Program-made: the position numbers and the translations under genes
Notes under the pieces: generated by a model
The model's input: only the letters and a program-made list of their open reading frames with translations
What the model was told of the DNA's origin: nothing
The model's database searches: none
Shown: positions 9,994 through 18,586 of the stretch, in pieces
Position numbering within the stretch: the stretch's first letter is position 1
Layout of the letters: each line of letters begins with the position of its first letter
DNA from: Chara braunii
Lineage: Eukaryota; Streptophyta; Charophyceae; Charales; Characeae
Direction: 5' to 3'
DNA: 42,563 bases
NCBI GenBank assembly: GCA_003427395.1
Contig: BFEA01000153.1
Span: forward strand, 609,298 to 651,860

Positions 9994-11195
9994 TCAATCA
10001 ACACACATCTTCTGGGAGGAAGGTAGAAAATATACTGATTTATCCCAGTTGATGGATGCTTCAGAGAGTGAACAGTAGGTGTCTATCATAGAGCGTAACC
10101 CTTCTAGTAATTCTACTGAATTTTCACTAGCAATTGTAAGATCACCTGCTATGGCCCCCCCCTTCCACATTGTGGAGAGGGAGAGTTTTAGTCCTCTGAT
10201 GGAGTCACTTTTTCTAATGTTGTTCTGCAAAACTTCTAACTGGAGAACGAAAAGGAGTGGGGCTAGTGGGTAGCCCTGCCTTAGTGAACGGGTCAGGCGA
10301 AAGCTGTCAGAAAGTCTACCGTTAACCACCACTACCGATTCAGCTTGGCTGGCTTTGACGCACATGTAGAAGGCCTCGCCAAAGCCCATCTTTCTTAATG
10401 TCGTGAAAACAAAACTCCATCCTACTTGTCGTAAGCCATTTCCATGCCGAGAAGGAGAACGGCCACGTCCCTTTTTTCCTTCCCTATGATTTCCAAGGCT
10501 TGCACCGTAGCTAGGATGTTGTCGAAAATGGACCTACCTTTTATGAAAGCCCTCTGTTCCCACCCAATCAGATCTGGCAGGAGTTTGGCTAGTCTAACGG
10601 CTAATGTTTTGGTAAATAGCTCGTATGTCACACTCAAGACTGAGATTGGGCGCGAGTTACACACATCCCTTTTATCTCCCTTTTTACATAAAAGGGAGAT
10701 AAGGCCTTGTGTGAAACTGTTGAGAAGGACTCCGTTGGCGAGGGCAGAATTATAAATTTTGCAGAAAAAATGCGCAAAAGTTGACCACGAAGCTAGAATT
10801 AGTTCGATTGGCAACCCATCATGGCCCGGGCACTTCCCTTTCGCCATCAGCTTTGAAGCTTGCAAGATTTCAGATTCCGTCATCGGCTGGTCCATCTCTG
10901 ATCTTATCGCACGAGAGATAGTCATGTGAGGTGAGTCATAGAAATTCGAGAACTCTGACAAGTCTGCATTGGGGGGGTCAAAGGGGTGTCTGGTAGTAAC
11001 AACATCCCTATAGTACTCTAGAGCATAGGCACACATGCTAATTGTGTCAACGGCTAACGGGGAATTAATTACAAAAGGGTGAGATAATTCTCTCATCATT
11101 GGTTTAGCCTGTTGCTGAATCAGAGAGTGACAGGAAAGCTTAGTCATGCCTTGTACTAGCCTGCTATGCTCCTGAAGCGCAACTATTCTAGTCAT
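9994..11195 (-). pseudogene. LINE-A reverse transcriptase, inactivated
   Basis: The non-LTR RT core is clear. KGKCPGHDGLPIELI is RT0/1. NSRPISVLSVTYELFTK and the block from QRAFIKGRSIFDNIL match the conserved RPIS and FIKGR motifs. The first catalytic block reads LGMEMAYDK, with Gly where the LDFEKAYD-type Asp should be. One base is missing near 10422-10425 and shifts the frame. The second part (10389-9994) has LRQGYPLAPLLFVL. Its catalytic box reads AIAGDLTI, so the A-D-D pair has become G-D. Both metal-binding sites are therefore damaged in addition to the frameshift. The active source element must lie elsewhere. Confidence 0.9.
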
Positions 11196-11267
11196 TCTCC
11201 GTGCTTTTAGACGTGCAGCGATTCCAGCTCAGACAGGGCTAGGGATATCCTATTAGACCAGTAATAG

Positions 11268-11899
11268 TCAGCAATGGGTCCCTGCCCATCTGGGCTTCGC
11301 CGCTTCAGCCTTTCTAATTTCTTTTGTCAAGGACATCTCTTTCCATGTTCGTGCAGCTGATTCCATTCTGGAGAACTGGATTAGTGCAACTTTTATTATG
11401 CATATCCCTGCGTCTTCCCAACTGTTCTGATCCGTGGACAGGTCCTGGGCATTCATCCATGCTTTCATATAACTGGTGACCCACCTAACAATGCCCTCGT
11501 CTTTACGTAGGTTGGTGTTCAGATGGAATGGGGGGCAATGCTTATCCAAGACATCACGAGCTAGTATATCCATGACTACCGGGTAGTTATCCGAGAGATA
11601 TGATATGTAATAATTGCAGGCCATGCAACGATCCCAAGGAGAACCACGTATCAGGAAGAAATCAAGGTGTCTTCTAGGCGCTCACTACTCAGGTTTTCTT
11701 ACTGGGCTTAAGGGCCATACCACGTGAAGCCATGGCTTTCCGAGTTGAGGCTCCGATAAACATCAACCAAGGATTGGGCGTCTGAGAATTCTTGAAGTAT
11801 TACCGCGTCTGATCGGATAGGATATACTTTCAAGGAATTGATTCCGGGGTTGAAAATGGTGTTCCAATCCCAGATCCTCAATTTAAGAAGAGTGAGCAA
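11268..11899 (-). pseudogene. LINE-A endonuclease, C-terminal part
   Basis: The APE-type endonuclease nicks target DNA to prime reverse transcription. The fragment at 11899-11708 has W-D-W-N-T-I-F-N-P, matching the G-D-F/W-N-x-I block with Gly replaced by Trp, and ends in TWYGP. The fragment at 11624-11268 has YLSDNYPVVMD, where the usual S-D-H catalytic motif has Asn instead of His. A linker toward RT follows. TAA at 11708 fits a Gln codon lost by C to T. The N-terminal catalytic half is missing from this locus. Confidence 0.75.
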
Positions 11900-11905
11900 A
11901 GGAAG

Positions 11906-12460
11906 AAGAGAAAGTTTACCATCAAGAGTGAGTTGGAAGATGGAAATATAATTACAGATGTAATTACAAAAATCTTCAAAGAAACAAAAGTGACCTTGTC
12001 TTTCAAAGAGGCAATGACGTTAGCGTAAAAGTTGAGAGAATAATTCAAGAAATTAATTGATAAGAAAATTATGGAAGTTAACTAAATTGAATCAGTCTTT
12101 CCTAGTCAAGTCAACAAGACCTTACCAGGATGTAAAATGAGATTTGCAACCATGGACTGTGAATATTTAACTATCTGTATTAATCAGGTGAAAATCCAAG
12201 CCTTAGTGGATTCTGGAACAGAAATGATTCTTATATCTCAGAGAGCTTTGAATGTTTGTGGTCTGACCATTGATAGACCCTTAAAGCAAATGTTAAGTAA
12301 TATTGTTGGGCAACTCTTTGTGGTAGGGTTTATTGAAAATTTGCCCATCAAGGTTGAGATGATGTAAGTTGAACTACTAGGATTTGTGGTACCATGTCTA
12401 GACCATGATTGTATCTTGGGCAGTTCATTTTTACATAGGATGGAAGCTGTTTAGTTCTTA
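11906..12460 (+). pseudogene. Ty3-B gag end and aspartic protease
   Basis: The stretch from 11906 encodes a Lys/Glu-rich segment with a VTLSFKEAMTLA-like block and several stops, resembling the gag tail that precedes protease in this Ty3 lineage. The protease follows at 12137-12367 with the active site ALVDSGTEMILIS. After a stop at 12365 comes the second half with CILGSSFL near 12412. The D-S-G triad is intact, but the ORF is not. Confidence 0.7.
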
Positions 12461-12487
12461 AGTCATAAGAGGTCATCGTGGATTGGC

Positions 12488-13750
12488 TTGCAAGATTCAA
12501 AGACTGCACATAAGCATAAGGTATTAGCTAACTCAATTAGAAGAGAGGTATCTATTGAGAAGATAAGGAAGGTAAAAGGAAAAGACAAACAGGAAGTTAA
12601 GGAGGACGTTTCAGTTGATATCAATCAGATCTCAAAGATGATGAAAGCTCTTGGCAAACACAAAGATGAAGATGGGCAAATTGAAGCATTTAAGAAGGTT
12701 GTTGAAAATGCTGAGGGTAAGAAAATGAAATAAAAGTTTGCATCAACACATCATTTTTTAGGATAATAGTCACTCGGTCAAAACGAAAATACAAGCCCAA
12801 GAGGGTAAAGAAAAACCCAGTGTCAGTCCTAATTGAGAAAGATCATGATAAGGTACTGAAAAAGGAAAGGAGAATTATTAAAGCATTAAGGGAGTCTGCG
12901 AAATTGGGGAATAGAATCATCAGGGAAAGGTTTGACACTATGAAGATAGGTTCAGACTAGTTCATCTTGCCTAAAGAGAAAAAATATAGCTTCAAAGTGT
13001 GTCAAAAGTTCTCTGGTGCATTCTCTTTTAATGATGAAGAAAGAGAGCGGTTGGATGTGGATATGATTAAGAAAGCAAAGATCTGGACAGTTGATCATAT
13101 TCTATAGAATGACAAACCAACAAAGTATGACTTAAAAGAAGAGGCAGAAGTAGTAAAGTATCTTGATACGAAAATTGTCTCTAATGTTGTTGAACCTGCT
13201 GATGGACTGTATGCTAACCACTGGTTTTGTTTCTGGAAACCAGGGGGGTGGACTGAGATTGATACAAAATCTTCAAAAGCTCAACTCAGTAACGGTACGT
13301 GACACGGATAGTCTCCCTAATGCTGATCTCCTTTCTGAATCGTTTGCTGGTCGATGCATTTATTCTTTAATTGATTTATATTCTTGCTATGATCAGTTTC
13401 TCATTGATTCCACTAGCCGACCAATGACTGCCATGCACGCGCCAAGGGGCCTCATTAAAATGTGTGTGGTACATCAGGTTTGGACCAATGGTGTGGCAGT
13501 CGTACAAAGAGATATGATCCAAGTCATGCAGGATATCTAACATGAGATAACCAATCCTTACATTGATGACAACCTTGTGAAATGACCCCTAGTAAGAGAC
13601 GAGACTTTGATCGCTGATGGAGTCAGGAAGTTTGTCTGGGAGCATGCTGAGGGAGTGAAAATGGTCTAAGAGAGACTTCAGATATATAACTTGACTGCCA
13701 GTGGACTAAAGTCTCTTTTCTTTCAAACAGAGGTAATCATCTTGGGTTTT
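12488..13750 (+). pseudogene. Ty3-B reverse transcriptase, N-terminal part
   Basis: A lysine-rich linker (12488-12730) leads into RT. From about 13200 the frame reads the Y-A-N-H-W-F region with frame jumps. The core is at 13163-13540 with LNSVTVRDTDSLPNADLL, then IYSLIDLYSCYDQ with the first catalytic Asp, then the G-V-A-V-V-Q-R-D-M block. A TAA at 13538-13540 is followed in frame by PYIDDNLVK, so the catalytic Asp pair is preserved. Then come FVWEHAEGV and VIILGF, where the 4.8-kb insertion interrupts at 13750. Domain order and motifs are typical of Ty3. Stops rule out function. Confidence 0.82.
13745..13750. repeat. Left target-site duplication GGTTTT of the 4.8-kb insertion
   Basis: GGTTTT here and at 18587-18592 bracket the insertion. 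Joining the Ty3-B RT across one copy keeps the reading frame (Gly-Phe codons GGT TTT) and brings the PDPKKI motif to its expected distance after ILGF. Confidence 0.75.
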
Positions 13751-13822
13751 AGCTATGTAGCATTGTGTTCGCCTTCTGTGACCGAACACGAACGAGCGTC
13801 GAAACTCTCCGAATGCGAACTT

Positions 13823-13843
13823 AAAAAAAAAAAAAAAAAAAAA
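13823..13843 (+). repeat. Poly(A) run, 21 A
   Basis: A homopolymer directly follows the left GTTCG/CGAAC-rich end of the unclassified element, mirrored by the T run at 18326-18363. Confidence 0.95.
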
Positions 13844-13920
13844 CATTCTCCAAAACATCTAGAAAAAATACACGTTTTTGTAAAATAATAATACAAGCAA
13901 CTTTTGCCTTTGAGGTATGG

Positions 13921-13931
13921 TTAAGCTCCTA
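13921..13931. repeat. Left 11-bp target duplication TTAAGCTCCTA of the PLE
   Basis: The identical 11-mer occurs at 17582-17592, exactly where the PLE open frame ends on its 5' side. The two copies delimit a 3650-bp segment that contains all PLE features. Confidence 0.7.
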
Positions 13932-14058
13932 GTATGAAAGTATAAAAAGAGTCACAAGTCTTGAAAGCAAATTGAGAATAATCCATGTAGGACAAATTCC
14001 AATTAGCAAACGAGACAAATGCAATTGAATATAAAAGCAATGGAAGAATTGTATTCAT

Positions 14059-14118
14059 GGCGTCCCCGACACCGCATTTCGACGACAGCCACACTGTCTC
14101 ATCAGGGGGACATCCGCC
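14059..14118 (-). ncRNA. Hammerhead ribozyme motif (type I) of the PLE
   Basis: On the minus strand, stem I is GTCCCC (14111-14106) paired with GGGGAC (14067-14062), extended by GGC/GCC past a small bulge. The core CTGATGA is at 14105-14099. Stem II starts GACAG (14098-14094) with loop TGTGG and closes with CTGTC/GTC, leaving a 3-nt GTC repeat as a bulge. GAAA is at 14080-14077, a very short stem III follows, and the predicted cleavage site is after GTC between 14068 and 14067. Short stem III type I hammerheads are known from Penelope-like elements. The usual C after GAAA is T here (U-G wobble), so activity may be reduced. Confidence 0.82.
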
Positions 14119-14707
14119 GTCATTCCCGTACTAACCAAACTGGTCCACTATCCCGCTTTCATCCTCTGCCCCTACCAGTTTCCGGACCTGGTAGGTTCAC
14201 GGCCCGTCAGTCGTGAAGGAATAATCAATTGCACAAGAGTACCTATATACTACTACTGTCAGTCGTTGGAAACGTAGACTGCAAGCCAAACAAGGTTCAG
14301 CCATCCTCTAGAAGTACGAACCAGTACCGGGACCGGACCACAAACTTCGCTCATATTCCGGTGGTAATCCGACCCATGGTCCCAGACCAGCTACAAAGCC
14401 TTAAGGGCCTAAGCATCTACAAGCCCGCATACCTGAAAACCGAAAACAGACAAGAAAGAAAAAGAAAAGAAACAGAAAACCTTCGCCCAGGGGAAAGCCA
14501 GGCTAAGCCCTGCAGCGAGAAAACCACGACCATCACAAGCACTATGACCCACCCTGTCCAGCCAATTGGCAGGCTGCCATACTAGTACTACCCTATCCCT
14601 TCATCATTACGAGCAAGGAAAGTTCAAACCTGTCATAATAGTGTACACAGCCAAATACATCGTAAAGATACAAAAATCCGAAACGAAAAAACAGACGTAC
14701 TAGCATC
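14119..14707 (-). other. PLE 3' untranslated region
   Basis: This non-coding stretch lies between the RT stop (14708) and the hammerhead. A plus-strand frame at 14229-14585 has no recognisable content. Near 14180-14200 the minus strand has the small hairpin ACCTACCAG/CTGGTAGG. Together with the ribozyme and the 130 bp down to 13932 it forms the 3' region of the element. Confidence 0.55.
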
Positions 14708-17581
14708 CTATCCATTAAGAAGGGCAATGGTGCACTTCCAAACTTTATCCCTCCTGAAAGCAAATCTTTTTAGATTCGTCATGAAAAACTCACCCGAAAA
14801 ATCTCTCTTTTTCAACTCTCGTTTGAGTGTTCTTACCCTGCGGAGTATCTCGGAGCGGATGGTTGTGTTTTTGTCAATACGATGCAAACAACCACAAATG
14901 ACAGCACTCTTCTGCTTCTTGCAGCCCCACGACAGATAGGACTGCCCGCATTGAATGCGCGCGGGGTTGTCAGTCCACACTGTATCCTCGTTCTTCGATA
15001 TCTGTACGCAATTTACGTAGGGGTATCTCTGCGAAGTCCGAACCATGCAGCCCAGAAATTCAAACTCCTCAGCTCCGTTGTCCGTGCGTTTTAATGTAAG
15101 CGCCTGAGGATAGCATTTTTCGAATCTTGGCAGGATGCGCTCCTGTCTCTCTGGAGTCTTTGCAGCAATAGTCAACATCGCAGCAATAGTCAACATCACA
15201 TCATTAATCAATCGAGTCTCGTACACTAATCTTAAATCCCTCCCAATATCTCGCAGAAACTAAAATTCCGCGAAGGCACATAAAATGCAAGCCAGAGACG
15301 GGCTGGTGGTCTTCCTCATGGGAATACCTACCACCTGCTTCAAGAGGACTCCTGTCGCCATAGTATAGGTATGATCAAGCTCCAGGCGCACAAAACGAAA
15401 CATCAGATCGAGATCCAGCGACCTCCAGTGGTCAGCACCGGTGGTCAGGCCGAAAGACGCCCCTTTCCCTCTGCTATTGACTCTAACAGAGGTGCGACCC
15501 TTCGATTTATGATGATCAAACATCCACTCAAAGGACCGACAGATATCGACATGCGGTAGTCTGCTAAACATCTCCTTAATGTCAAAGGAGAGAGTTGACA
15601 CCGTAACGTTCGTTAACTTCAATAAGTGGCTATTGACCTCATTCAGACGACTTGCCAAACCCGGCACTGCTAGCAGGTTGAAATGTCATCGTTTAGGCAG
15701 CATATTAAGAAGGTAGTTCAAACCCCGTGAGACCACCTTACCTGAGTGAACCATCGGCTCCTTGAAGGTAGGACAGACATGTACATATCTGTCCAAATCC
15801 TTCTGCTTGGGTAGCACGTAGGCTGAACCAAAATCCCCCTTACTATCCCAACGAACGAACTTTGACAGATCTTGCGTCGCGACATCCTCTTTGATTTCTC
15901 TCATTACCTCATCAACCGTTCCTATAACTACCCGGTACCCAGGATTCAATACAAACGTTGACAACATAGCATTAAAATACAACAAGGGGCATATCACAAC
16001 GGTTTCCTCGAGATTGCGATCCAACGGGGTCAAAACCAAACCGTCGTAGGCTCTCGCAAGACTTTTTGCCTGCGTAGTCAACAAACCATTATTCGGTTGA
16101 CTGCCCCCGACAGTCACACAATCACGCAATACTTCAGGCGAGATGATCGGGGGATCCCCTTTCTGGTTCTTCCAAAGGCGAAAACCCTCACACACTTCCC
16201 CCTTCAATAGACTCAATCTATCGTGCACAGTCGCTCTAGATACATTCTTTGCGTTGTGCAATATCGGGTGGATATCCTCCAGGTCGCTGATGTGGAAACG
16301 GACGTGACCTTCCGACCGAGGGAAGGGTAAGCCTGCACATTTGCAGGTCAGCACTCTGCGAGTTACGAAGACTCGCTGATTGTGCACCATTTCCGAAATC
16401 GATGGATTTTTACTCCAAACGATACGGACTTTCTTCTGAGTCCGCCTCAGAAAACACTGGGGTAAGTCCCCGCTTATTAAAACATCGTTAATGACCTTCC
16501 TAACCTCCGCCACCTTAATCCTCTCATCAAATTTCAAACGAAATACAGGGTCAGCTCCCATACACAAATCAAATTTATCTCGAAAAATCTTGGAGATAAG
16601 TCGACGTAGGTACTTCCTTGTAGACTTTCGGCTGAAGTCCTTGATCGCCTGGTACAGCCGTAACAGTGAGCGCAGGTTCCACCCTTGGACCTGAGCTAGC
16701 TTCCCGGGGTTTCGTAAGATGCTAATCAGGAGTGCTTTCAGAAAGTGACACTTTGATTTCCACTTCCATGAATGTACAATAGCGAAAGTCCCTCCCAGCT
16801 GCATGCGTAGCTTAGCTTCCTTCAGTGTCAAAACTACCCCGTCAATTCCCAGCTTTGTCTCTCCGAATTTTTTCTTCAGCCGTTTCCATCTTGACTGCCA
16901 GATATTCCCGCCATCGAAGGTGATAGACATGCCACCTCTCCCGTCTTTGTGTACGGTATCCAGCAGCTTTTAGACGTCCACAAGCCAATGTTCATCGGGT
17001 GACAATCGAGCACGCATGACCCTACACTCTTCGACATTTCCCTGTCTCTTCCCTCTATGCTTCGACCGCTCCTTCTTCCCAAGTTTCTTCTTCTTAGTCC
17101 CACCCTTCAATATACCTCCCGCGATGTTCAAAAAGGGAGACCACTGCTTGATGTACACGCTCTCAAGTTTAGACAGTTCTTCCCCCTCTAGGTGCTTTAT
17201 CGGCATAAGCAAGTGTTTACCTACCCCGAAGTTCAAAAACCACCGGTGGAAGTGCGAAGGTGTACGCGATCTACAGACGTAAACGTGCTCACGCCACCCA
17301 GTCGTGACGTCCCTTGAAGTTTTGCCTACATATAGGGCTTTACAAAAAGGTGAAATGCCGACATACACAATGCTGGATAATTGCAAGAAGCCAATACCGC
17401 GCTTTTCGTACATACGTAGCCCTGCTGACATGCAGTATTGGCTCCATTTAATCTCACCTTCCAAAGCTAATCGCAAAACAATCAGGCGTAGAACTTCTTT
17501 GACACGACTATCAATCTGATTAGATTGGCAACGTAGTGTACTAAAAAGGCTGCAAAGGTCCCACAATACCGGAATCTCCAT
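14708..17581 (-). pseudogene. PLE polyprotein: GIY-YIG endonuclease plus Penelope-type RT
   Basis: One frame of 958 codons spans the element, broken only by three stops: TAA 16970-16972, TGA 15686-15688, TAG 15260-15262. GIY-YIG is at residues about 72-152: VYVGIS, then ALYVGKTSR, the R/H region WREH, Glu140 in SKLESVYIKQW and Asn152. A basic linker KGGTKKKKLGKKERSKHRGK follows. The RT has an extended N-terminal region with LTPLDRNLEETVVICPLLYF, then LSFDIKEMFSRLP with the first catalytic Asp (15583-15581), LKQVVGIPMRKTTSPSLAC, the catalytic box R-L-I-N-D-V (IDD changed to IND) and FEFLGCMV. PLE RTs prime at nicked DNA ends; the nuclease is thought to make the nick. The 5' end is probably truncated. 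Confidence 0.88.
15162..15197 (-). repeat. Perfect 18-bp tandem duplication beside the PLE RT catalytic box
   Basis: Two identical 18-bp units (15162-15179 and 15180-15197) encode a doubled M-L-T-I-A-A just after the catalytic I-N-D-V. The duplication keeps the frame and inserts six residues in the palm. Confidence 0.9.
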
Positions 17582-17592
17582 TTAAGCTCCTA
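17582..17592. repeat. Right 11-bp target duplication TTAAGCTCCTA of the PLE
   Basis: It is identical to 13921-13931 and sits immediately outside the first codon of the PLE frame. Joining the flanks across one copy gives continuous AT-rich DNA of the host element. Confidence 0.7.
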
Positions 17593-17624
17593 ACCAAACT
17601 CGAGTTAAAAATCAAAAACCAAAA

Positions 17625-17628
<4 letters not shown>

Positions 17629-17687
<59 letters not shown>
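17629..17687. repeat. (AT)n microsatellite
   Basis: About 58 bp of alternating A and T follow the right PLE junction, inside the unclassified element. Confidence 0.95.
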
Positions 17688-17691
<4 letters not shown>

Positions 17692-17697
17692 TACCTG

Positions 17698-17795
17698 ACC
17701 GAACATTCGGGGCCCCCCGGACTGGCCCCCGAACGATCGGGCGTTTGGGGTTCCGTTCGGGGGTTGAACACCTCGAGGTTCGGCCCCTGCCAAAA
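17698..17795. repeat. Internal GTTCG/CGAAC-rich block
   Basis: It contains several GTTCG, CGAAC and related GAACxxTCGG strings, plus GC-rich palindromic steps such as GGGGCCCCCCGG. The same motif family recurs at 13767-13820 and 18367-18586. Confidence 0.7.
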
Positions 17796-17842
17796 ACATT
17801 TTCGAGGCCTAACAATAAGTTTGGTTTTCTGATTTTTTTTTT

Positions 17843-18166
17843 ATGAGTTATCTATGATGTAACCTACACGCCTACAGACTTTGAAGCCATTCTGCTAAGC
17901 CAAAAAAACATAAAAAATCGTCAAAGATGGAGGTGTCAAAACGTGCTCACCCACTCACTATTTTGTTTTTTTTCACTTTTAACTTTTTGTTTTCACTTTA
18001 TTTTGGGGTCTAAAAATTTTTATTATTTTTTAAAAAATTTTAATGAGTTATTGATTATATAAACTACATATTTCTTAATTTTCAGGGCGTTTTTCAATGC
18101 CAAAAAATAACTAAAAATCGGCAACCATGGAGGTGTCGAAAAGGTGCTCGCACACTCACTCATTTT
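17843..18166. repeat. Diverged tandem duplication, about 200-bp period
   Basis: ATGAGTTAT starts both copies (17843 and 18043). Both continue to a GCCAAAAAA...AAAAATCG...ATGGAGGTGTC...GTGCTC...CACTCACT pattern (17899-17965 and 18100-18166). Identity is moderate. The copies form the AT-rich core of the unclassified element. Confidence 0.7.
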
Positions 18167-18321
18167 AATTCTCTTTTTATTTTTTCTTATTTTTATCACA
18201 GTGTTTATTTTCTGTATTTGATTATTAATTACAATTTGTTAAAGAATTTGGATGCAGTACCCAGACAAATGTTGTTTAGTTTACTTTTCTCCATAACAAT
18301 TTTTTTTTCTGAATTTTTTAA

Positions 18322-18325
<4 letters not shown>

Positions 18326-18363
<38 letters not shown>
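18326..18363 (-). repeat. Poly(T) run, 38 T
   Basis: A homopolymer borders the right GTTCG-rich end, mirroring the A run at 13823-13843. Such runs are prone to assembly length errors. Confidence 0.95.
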
Positions 18364-18364
<1 letters not shown>

Positions 18365-18366
18365 GT

Positions 18367-18586
18367 CTGTGTTCGGCCCGAACGACCGAACGCCTTCTGA
18401 AGGGGTCCCGTACGTTTGGGCGTTTGGGTTCGGGCGTTCGGCCCATCCCGAACGCCGGCAACCATGTATATATATATATATATTTTGAATATGTTCGTTC
18501 GAACACGTTCGGGTGACGTTTGGCCGAACACCCGATCATGTTGGGACGTTTGGAGAAGCTCCGAACATGTTCGGTGTGCTACACAA
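18367..18586. repeat. Right GTTCG/CGAAC subterminal array of the unclassified element
   Basis: About a dozen GTTCG or CGAAC pentamers occur in 220 bp, including GTTCGTTCGAACACGTTCG and the perfect 14-bp palindrome CCGAACATGTTCGG close to the end. A (TA)n tract lies at about 18464-18483. Dense short motifs in both orientations next to a terminus are what transposase-binding subterminal repeats look like. The protein that would bind is unknown. Confidence 0.65.

Larger units (their letters stand above)
8400..11905 (-). mobile_element. LINE (non-LTR retrotransposon), 3' half only (LINE-A)
   Basis: Minus-strand fragments appear in the order APE endonuclease (C-terminal part), RT, thumb and C-terminal domain, as in plant-type L1 ORF2. 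The 5' part (ORF1 and the start of the endonuclease) is absent. Homology stops at about 11905, just upstream of the endonuclease G-D-x-N block, where Ty3-B-like sequence begins on the plus strand. Frameshifts and stops are spread throughout. The true 3' end is not marked by a clear poly(A) tail. Confidence 0.85.
13932..17581 (-). mobile_element. Penelope-like element with N-terminal GIY-YIG (Chlamys/Naiad-like)
   Basis: A minus-strand element of about 3.65 kb encodes GIY-YIG endonuclease followed by a Penelope-type RT, then a long 3' region with a hammerhead ribozyme. Classical PLEs have the GIY-YIG domain at the C-terminus. The permuted order with the nuclease first is known from the Chlamys/Naiad group, which includes green-lineage elements. 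Identical 11-bp repeats flank it. The open frame runs right up to the 5' junction, so the copy is probably 5'-truncated, which would also explain why no upstream terminal repeat with a second ribozyme is found. Confidence 0.85.
13751..18586. mobile_element. Unclassified GTTCG/CGAAC-rich element inserted in Ty3-B, host of the PLE
   Basis: Without the nested PLE this element is about 1.2 kb (13751-13931 plus 17593-18586) and has no coding capacity I can see. Its ends carry a short inverted repeat: TGTAGCA at 13756-13762 and TGCTACA near the right end at 18578-18584. Both ends share an architecture: terminal TGTAGCA, then clusters of GTTCG and CGAAC pentamers, then a long A run (left, 13823-13843) or T run (right, 18326-18363). 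The right end holds the palindrome CCGAACATGTTCGG. This looks like a non-autonomous TIR element with subterminal repeats. A 6-bp duplication is unusual for the common superfamilies, so its class is open. Confidence 0.65.

Noticed and set aside
15260-15688. Nuclear code with reassigned stop codons
   Set aside because: All three stops occur in PLE and all are also used as ordinary terminators elsewhere; cytosine deamination explains them more simply.
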